Below are positions 26,841 to 32,013 of a stretch of 32,013 nucleotides of DNA, piece after piece. The translations under genes and the position numbers were made by a program. The stretch is taken from assembly GCA_021731005.1 (NCBI GenBank), contig JAKFYF010000300.1, positions 1 to 32,013 of the forward strand, read 5' to 3'. Numbering within the stretch: position 1 is the first letter of the stretch; each line of letters begins with the position of its first letter. Source of the DNA: Hyphomonadaceae bacterium. GTDB taxonomy: Bacteria; Pseudomonadota; Alphaproteobacteria; Caulobacterales; Aquidulcibacteraceae. Below the pieces are notes generated by a model. It saw only the letters and a list, made by a program, of their open reading frames with translations, was not told the DNA's origin and made no database searches.

Positions 26841-27257
26841 ATGAAACGCACCGTCCTTGCAGGCCTTGCCGCGGCGATGTTCGCCGCTCCGCTGGCGATT
26901 GCAACACCGGCCGCCGCCGACGACGATGACAGACGTGGCCGCGGCTACGACCGCCACGACCGCGACTATGACAATTGGGACGACCGCCGGCACAATGGCT
27001 ATTGGCACGGCGATCGCTGGTATTACGGCCCGCCGCCGCGCTTCAGCGACGACTACCGGTACGGTTACCGGGCCTGGCGGCGCGGCGACCACCTCCCTGG
27101 CTATTATCGCGAATACTGCCGGGAAGTGGACTGGCGTCATCACCGCCTGCGCGCCCCGCCGCGCGGCTACCACTACCTCTACGATGACCGCCGCGATGAA
27201 TACATACTGGTGGGCATCGCCACCGGCGTCATCCTGGGCGTCATTCTGGCGCAGTAG
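26841..27257 (+). CDS. RcnB-like exported protein
   Basis: Signal peptide, Asp/Arg/His/Tyr-rich segment, WHGDRWYYGPPPRF...YRAWRRGDHLPGYY...RLRAPPRGYHYLYDDRRDEYILVGIATGVILGVIL. Confidence 0.85.
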   Translation: MKRTVLAGLAAAMFAAPLAIATPAAADDDDRRGRGYDRHDRDYDNWDDRRHNGYWHGDRWYYGPPPRFSDDYRYGYRAWRRGDHLPGYYREYCREVDWRHHRLRAPPRGYHYLYDDRRDEYILVGIATGVILGVILAQ

Positions 27258-27391
27258 TCTTGCTCGGCCTCGGGGATGCGCGCGCCGCCCCGCGGCGGCT
27301 TCGCGGCCTTCCTCCCCCTTCGATCAACGGGGAGGGAGGGCACATTGCTCATAGCAGCGGCCGAAAACTCTGACTCGTGCGATCAAATTCA

Positions 27392-27431
27392 CCGTCATTC
27401 CGGACGCGCGGAGCGCGATCCGGAATGACGG
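27392..27431. repeat. 13-bp perfect inverted repeat (CCGTCATTCCGGA / TCCGGAATGACGG)
   Basis: ccgtcattccggacgcgcggagcgcgatccggaatgacgg; single hairpin between convergent genes, possible terminator or REP-like element. Confidence 0.65.
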
Positions 27432-27474
27432 ATAGGAGCGGACTTCCAAGGGTCAGCGTTTCGTGGCGTTGGTA

Positions 27475-27780
27475 TCAATCTTGAGAGAACATGCGCAATG
27501 CCTGCAGCGCTTCGCTCAACGCGGCGCGCACGCGCGCCAGCTCCAGCCCTGATTGCGCCCCTCCCTCGGCGGCTTCGCACGCCTGCGCCAGCGCCATCAG
27601 GCCGATGCCCCGCGCCGAGCCTTTCATCGTGTGCACTAGCGCGCGCCAATCCCGTCCCGGCGCGAGCGCGGCTTCCCAGCCGGCTGCTTGCGCACTGAAC
27701 AGATCGACGACTTCGCGCTGCAAGGCGCGCTCGCCCCCAGTCATGTTGTCAAAATGCTCGCGGTCGAACACTGCTGGCAT
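27475..27780 (-). CDS. HPt (histidine phosphotransfer) domain protein
   Basis: WRALVHTMKGSARGIGLMALAQACEAAE (HxxKG phospho-His motif); start at ATG 27780. Confidence 0.8.
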   Translation of the reverse strand: MPAVFDREHFDNMTGGERALQREVVDLFSAQAAGWEAALAPGRDWRALVHTMKGSARGIGLMALAQACEAAEGGAQSGLELARVRAALSEALQALRMFSQD

Positions 27781-27805
27781 AAGCGTTAGTCTCGCCTGCC
27801 GAAGT

Positions 27806-28513
27806 TTAAGGCGAGGTTGACAGCGCCGGAACGCCGATCGCCGCTTCATGGTAAAAGGCAATCAGACCGCACACGGCTACACCAAGCAAAATCCGCCACC
27901 ACATCTCGCCGAACGCAAACCTGTTTCGTCCTTGCGTGATCGCGGCGAACGGCAGATTCGAGGTGACTTCCTCGAAACCGGCCCAGGCTTCGGGATTTCG
28001 CGCGCGCGCCTTGCGATCGATCGAGCGTGTTCCCAGCACGACCATGAGGCCAAGGCCTCCGAACAGCATGAGCGCAAAGCGCTCGCCATTAACCAGCGCA
28101 TGGCCCGCGGCCCACAACGCCACGCCCCACAGGAAAGGATGGCGGGTGATGCGCAGCACGCCATGCGCCGCATCTACCTTGGCGACACTCGATTCAAAAC
28201 CGGCGTAGGTGGGGCCCGGCGTCAAAACGCCTGCCACCGCCAGCACGACACCAAGAAAAATGAGCCCCATCGCAGGAACCCGCAGCCATTCCGGCGGCGC
28301 CCAAAGCGGCCAGCCTAACGGATCGAACGGATCGCCGCGCATCGCGCCATAAGCGCTGATCAACCAAACCAATATCCCAAGCGACACTATCGAGAACGCG
28401 ATCCGGTAGGCGCCTTCGCCCATGCGGGCGACAAGCGCGCGGCGCAGGCCGGTGGCCGATATGCCGACATGGATCAGCACGAATGCGCTCAAGGCATAGG
28501 CGAATGAACTCAT
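27806..28513 (-). CDS. NnrU family membrane protein
   Basis: 235 aa multi-TM; GVLRITRHPFLWGVALWAAGHALVNGE. Confidence 0.88.
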   Translation of the reverse strand: MSSFAYALSAFVLIHVGISATGLRRALVARMGEGAYRIAFSIVSLGILVWLISAYGAMRGDPFDPLGWPLWAPPEWLRVPAMGLIFLGVVLAVAGVLTPGPTYAGFESSVAKVDAAHGVLRITRHPFLWGVALWAAGHALVNGERFALMLFGGLGLMVVLGTRSIDRKARARNPEAWAGFEEVTSNLPFAAITQGRNRFAFGEMWWRILLGVAVCGLIAFYHEAAIGVPALSTSP

Positions 28514-28654
28514 CTTGAGACCCTCACAAGATCGATAACCCTAACGCCATCCCAAAAGCGGCGCCTGCGCCGACGCTACTCGCCTGCTTGGCATGGCCGT
28601 TGCACCCCGCTGGCGTCAAGCGCCGCGGGTTCTAGCGGCCGGGGAGTTTGGGCC

Positions 28655-30397
28655 ATGTATTTCGAGGAAGAGGAACCCGATCCGTTCGAGGCTTTTGGCG
28701 AGCGGCCTGAGCCTGCCGAAGAGGCGCCGGCGGAAACCGAAGCCGCGGAAAATACCCGCGACGCCGCTGAAACCGATGCGCGCGCCAGGGTCAGGGGCGG
28801 GTTTTCCTTGGCTGGATTTGTCGGCGGGCTGGCCGCGCTCGGCTGGATCGGCGCCGCGATCGGCGGCCCGGTGTCCTATTTTGGCATTGAAGCACTCTCG
28901 AAGATGGATCCCGCCGTGCAGGCGGGCATGGCTGCGCTGGCTTTCGGGCCGGCCATTCTGTTTTGGGTATCGGCCTCCGCGGCCGGAGAAGCGTCCAAGG
29001 CGCGCAACCTCGCGGCCGCTTTCATTCGCCTGACCCGGGAAACGCGCTTGCCCGCCGAGAGCGATGACAGCGGCGCGCGCCGCCTCGCCAACACGGTTAA
29101 AGCCGAGATCGAAAGCCTGAACGATTCCGTCGCCTCCGCGCTCGAGCGGCTGGCGGAACTGGAACATTCCGCGCGCCGCAACGCGGCCCTGTTCACCGAG
29201 ACTATCGCTGCCTCGCAAGACAGCGCCGACGCCGCCTCGATGGCGCTGCAGCGCGAACGCGAAGCGATCGTGCAATTGAACAGCGACATGCGCGAAGACA
29301 CCGAAGCCATGACCCTGGGCGTGGCCCGCCAGGTGCGGCTGATGCGCGAAACGTCCAAATTGGTGAAGACCGAGATGGGCGCCATCGAGGGCGCGCTCGA
29401 GCAACACCTCGCCGCCTTCGCTGCGTCGGCGACAACACTTGGCCAACATACACACGCGTTCCATGACGCCGCCGACGGCGCTCATGCAGCGACAGCAGCG
29501 CTCAACGGCAAGGTCGCCGGCATGCTCGAAGGCCTGAGCGAGGCCACGCGCTTGACCGACGCCGCGCGCCAATCGGCTCAAGAGGCCGTGCGCGCGGCAA
29601 GCGAAACCGCCCACGCCGTGCGCGAGACCACCAAGGGCGCGGTGGCGGAAGCCAAGCGCGCGGCCCAACTCATTCGCGCGGAAACAGCGGCCCTCCACGA
29701 TGTGGCGTCGGAAACCATCAACAAGTTCGCCGCCGCCGCCGAGGCCGCGCGCGAGTCCTCGAGCGAAAGTCAGTCCGCCGCCGAGCGCCACGCCGCCTCC
29801 ATCGAGAAGCGCCTGCACGCGCTTGCGGCCGCCGCGGGCGCCCGCAAGAGCGCGCCCGAGCGAAGCGTACCGCCGCCACGCGCCGCCGCGTCTGCGCCCC
29901 GTTGGGCGCCGCAACCGGCGCGCAAGCCCGTGCGCGCGGAACCGCCGCAACGGCCGTTCAAGGGTTTCACCACGGCCTGGACCAGCTTCTTGCCGACGAC
30001 GCCCGTGCGCGATGAGGACATCCCCGAGCCGGCCAACGAGGGCGGCGCCCATGGTCTGATGGATTTCGGTCCTTCGGCGCGCGATGCCGCTGCGGAGCTG
30101 AAATACGAAGCCATCGATCTGATCGTTGAAGCCGGCGTCGATCTCGACGACGTACTCGGCGTTCGCGACCTGCAGCGCATCGCGCAAAGCTCGCGCCGCG
30201 GCCCCGCCGCGCGCCGGCAAGCGGTGACCGATGCAGCGCCGCGCGCGGTCACCCGCATCGCCCGGCATGTGCAGCGCAACCGAAATGCGCAAAGCGTCGC
30301 CGTGCAGTTCCGGGCGCGCCCTGAACTCGCGAAAGCCGACCGGGAAGATTCCGAGATTGTGCGCGCCTATCTGCTGATCGACGCCGCACTCGCCTGA
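28655..30397 (+). CDS. Two-TM plus long coiled-coil protein of unknown function (TipN-like architecture)
   Basis: Acidic N-terminus, two hydrophobic helices (aa about 48-110), then about 280 aa of Ala/Glu-rich coiled coil, Pro-rich linker and a distinct C-terminal domain. Confidence 0.65.
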   Translation: MYFEEEEPDPFEAFGERPEPAEEAPAETEAAENTRDAAETDARARVRGGFSLAGFVGGLAALGWIGAAIGGPVSYFGIEALSKMDPAVQAGMAALAFGPAILFWVSASAAGEASKARNLAAAFIRLTRETRLPAESDDSGARRLANTVKAEIESLNDSVASALERLAELEHSARRNAALFTETIAASQDSADAASMALQREREAIVQLNSDMREDTEAMTLGVARQVRLMRETSKLVKTEMGAIEGALEQHLAAFAASATTLGQHTHAFHDAADGAHAATAALNGKVAGMLEGLSEATRLTDAARQSAQEAVRAASETAHAVRETTKGAVAEAKRAAQLIRAETAALHDVASETINKFAAAAEAARESSSESQSAAERHAASIEKRLHALAAAAGARKSAPERSVPPPRAAASAPRWAPQPARKPVRAEPPQRPFKGFTTAWTSFLPTTPVRDEDIPEPANEGGAHGLMDFGPSARDAAAELKYEAIDLIVEAGVDLDDVLGVRDLQRIAQSSRRGPAARRQAVTDAAPRAVTRIARHVQRNRNAQSVAVQFRARPELAKADREDSEIVRAYLLIDAALA

Positions 30398-30978
30398 GCC
30401 GCGGCCTCGGACGCGAACTCGCCAATGCGCGCGCTGCCTTCGCGGGCGGCGCGCGCAAGCGCGTTGGCGGCGGCCGAAGAGGTGCGCTCCGTCAACTCCG
30501 CTTCGGCTGCGACATGGCGCTGAGCGATCACCGCCCTGCCCGGCACGGCCACCAGCTTCACGTCCGCAGCGAAGCGCGCATGCATCGTCGCCGCCGACAC
30601 TTCGAAGTCGAGCACTTCCCAACGGATCTCGTAGTCGCCGCGCGCTTCTCCCGAGGGCGTGGCGGCGCGGAAGCGGCCTTGCCGCGCCAGAGTCTCCACC
30701 AGCATCGACTGCAACGACGCTTCCGCGCGCGCCGACCATTGCGATTGGCCGATGATGATCAATTCGTCGCCTTCGCGCCAGACTAGGTCACCGCCCAGGA
30801 TCGAGCGTTCGCCGGTCGGCGCCGCAACGCTGATGACGGCGGCGAGCGCCGGCGCCTCGGCGTGGACGACCTCCCCCGCTTCCAACACATAGATGCGCGG
30901 CGGCGGCGGTTGCTCGGGCAACAGCGAAATGCACCCGCCCAGCATCAAAGCGGGCGTCAACAGAAAAGCGCGCATCAT
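30367..30978 (-). CDS. ABC-type transport auxiliary lipoprotein (PqiC-like)
   Basis: Lipobox LMLGGC, PRIYVLEAG...GDLVWREGDELIIIGQSQWSARAEASLQSML; located next to MlaD and ATPase genes. Confidence 0.82.
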   Translation of the reverse strand: MMRAFLLTPALMLGGCISLLPEQPPPPRIYVLEAGEVVHAEAPALAAVISVAAPTGERSILGGDLVWREGDELIIIGQSQWSARAEASLQSMLVETLARQGRFRAATPSGEARGDYEIRWEVLDFEVSAATMHARFAADVKLVAVPGRAVIAQRHVAAEAELTERTSSAAANALARAAREGSARIGEFASEAAAQASAASISR

Positions 30979-31838
30979 GGCGGCAACTCCACAACAGGCC
31001 GCGGCGAGCGCGGCGTCAGGACGGAAGGATTCTCCTCGAGATTGTTGGCTACGCGGGTGACCGCCTCGGAGGCGCGGCGCAATTCCTGCGCCGCCAACGC
31101 GATCTCCGGCAGAGTCTCGCCCGAAGCCACCGCGGCGGCGGAACGGACTTCAGCGACAACCTGATCGAGCTCGGCCAAATCAGCCTGCGCCTGCCGCGCC
31201 AGGCCGGCAATGTCGTTAGCCGCGACGGTGATGGCGCCCGCCGCTTCCCCCGAACGCGTGACGATAGAGCGGCGATCGGCCAATTGCGTGCTGACGGTTT
31301 CGAGATTGACCAGCACGCGGTTGAAGCGGGCGATGTTGTCGTCTGTCAACAGATTGCGGATCGAGGCCAGCGCGCGGCTGGCGTCCATGACGATACCTTC
31401 GCTCTGCTCCACCAGAATGTCGATCTGGCTGCCGCGGCCCTTGATACGCGGCAATTGCCCGAACGCGGGAGAGCGCGGCGGCCCCGCGGTCGCCGAGCCT
31501 GGCGAAAGCTGGATCAAGGTGACGCCGGTGAGGCCGATCGGCTCGAGTTGGGCTTCGCTGTCGGCATTCACAGGCACGCCGGTTTCGACACGGATGCGCG
31601 CGACAACGCGAGTGGTGTTCTCGATGCGCAGATCGCGCACTTCGCCGACCTTGATGCCGTTGAAGCGCACTTCCCCGCCCTCGGCGAGGCCGCGCACGGG
31701 ATCGTTGAACTCGACGTCATACTCGCGCGCGCCGCCGCGGAAATTGGCGTTGGTCAGCCACATCGCGAACAGCATGATCAGGGCCGCGCCGATAATGGTC
31801 GCGGCGCCGATCATGACATAATTGGCTTTCGTCTCCAT
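30975..31838 (-). CDS. MlaD/MCE family protein
   Basis: METKANYVMIGAATIIGAALIMLFAMWL...YDVEFNDPVRGLAEGGEVRFNGIKVGEVRDLRI...IGLTGVTLIQL. Confidence 0.92.
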   Translation of the reverse strand: METKANYVMIGAATIIGAALIMLFAMWLTNANFRGGAREYDVEFNDPVRGLAEGGEVRFNGIKVGEVRDLRIENTTRVVARIRVETGVPVNADSEAQLEPIGLTGVTLIQLSPGSATAGPPRSPAFGQLPRIKGRGSQIDILVEQSEGIVMDASRALASIRNLLTDDNIARFNRVLVNLETVSTQLADRRSIVTRSGEAAGAITVAANDIAGLARQAQADLAELDQVVAEVRSAAAVASGETLPEIALAAQELRRASEAVTRVANNLEENPSVLTPRSPRPVVELPP

Positions 31839-31842
31839 CGTC

Positions 31843-32013
31843 TCACCCCATCGCCGCGCCGCGGCCGGCCGCGCGCCCGCGCGGCCCGGAAAAATAATCC
31901 TTTACCCACCCCTTCGCGTCCGCCGCGATCTCGGCGATCGAACCAAGGGCTGCGACCTTGCCGCCATACAGCACCGCGACGCGGTAGCAGATCGCGTGCA
32001 GCGTGTCCAAATC
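31843..32013 (-). CDS. ABC transporter ATP-binding protein, C-terminal end (partial, Mla-type)
   Basis: Reverse translation of the window edge gives DLDTLHAICYRVAVLYGGKVAALGSIAEIAADAKGWVKDYFSGPRGRAAGRGAAMG*; adjacent to the MCE gene. Confidence 0.8.
   Translation of the reverse strand, partial: DLDTLHAICYRVAVLYGGKVAALGSIAEIAADAKGWVKDYFSGPRGRAAGRGAAMG

Noticed and set aside
28616-30739. 707-aa minus-strand ORF opposite the coiled-coil gene
   Set aside because: Arg/Gly/Ala-rich antisense shadow ORF typical of high-GC third-codon bias; the plus-strand frame has coherent TM/coiled-coil structure.

Overview
High-GC alphaproteobacterial chromosomal window, Hyphomonadaceae/Caulobacterales-like by gene content (inference). 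It is densely packed with mostly core genes: tag, an MBL-fold hydrolase, a DUF2235 hydrolase, two acyl-CoA dehydrogenases, a YceI/YceI/cytochrome b561-YceI cluster, Sua5, an FAD-linked oxidase, GDT1, NUDIX, a beta-helix/diheme cytochrome pair, cysS, a DUF2155-MlaD-NDUFA12 cluster, GST, RcnB-like, HPt, NnrU, and an MCE/Mla-type locus at the right edge. The standout is a single-gene retron-like element at about 18.84-20.65 kb on the minus strand. Its 551-aa protein has a reverse transcriptase domain with retron hallmarks (NAxxH, YADD, VTG) fused to a C-terminal TIR domain. It is preceded by a compact candidate msr-msd-like RNA bounded by an 11-bp perfect inverted repeat (20496-20506 / 20594-20604), with a TTGACA-N17-TTTATG promoter-like sequence placed so that transcription would begin at the repeat. 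The distal repeat arm overlaps the RT start codon. Other points of interest are a 910-aa apparent catalytically dead paralogue of class II ribonucleotide reductase NrdJ, an unlisted 42-aa Lys/Ala-rich histone H1-like ORF, three envelope-tethered YceI domains in one cluster, and several families of palindromic intergenic repeats. All assignments come from reading motifs by eye; no database search was run.
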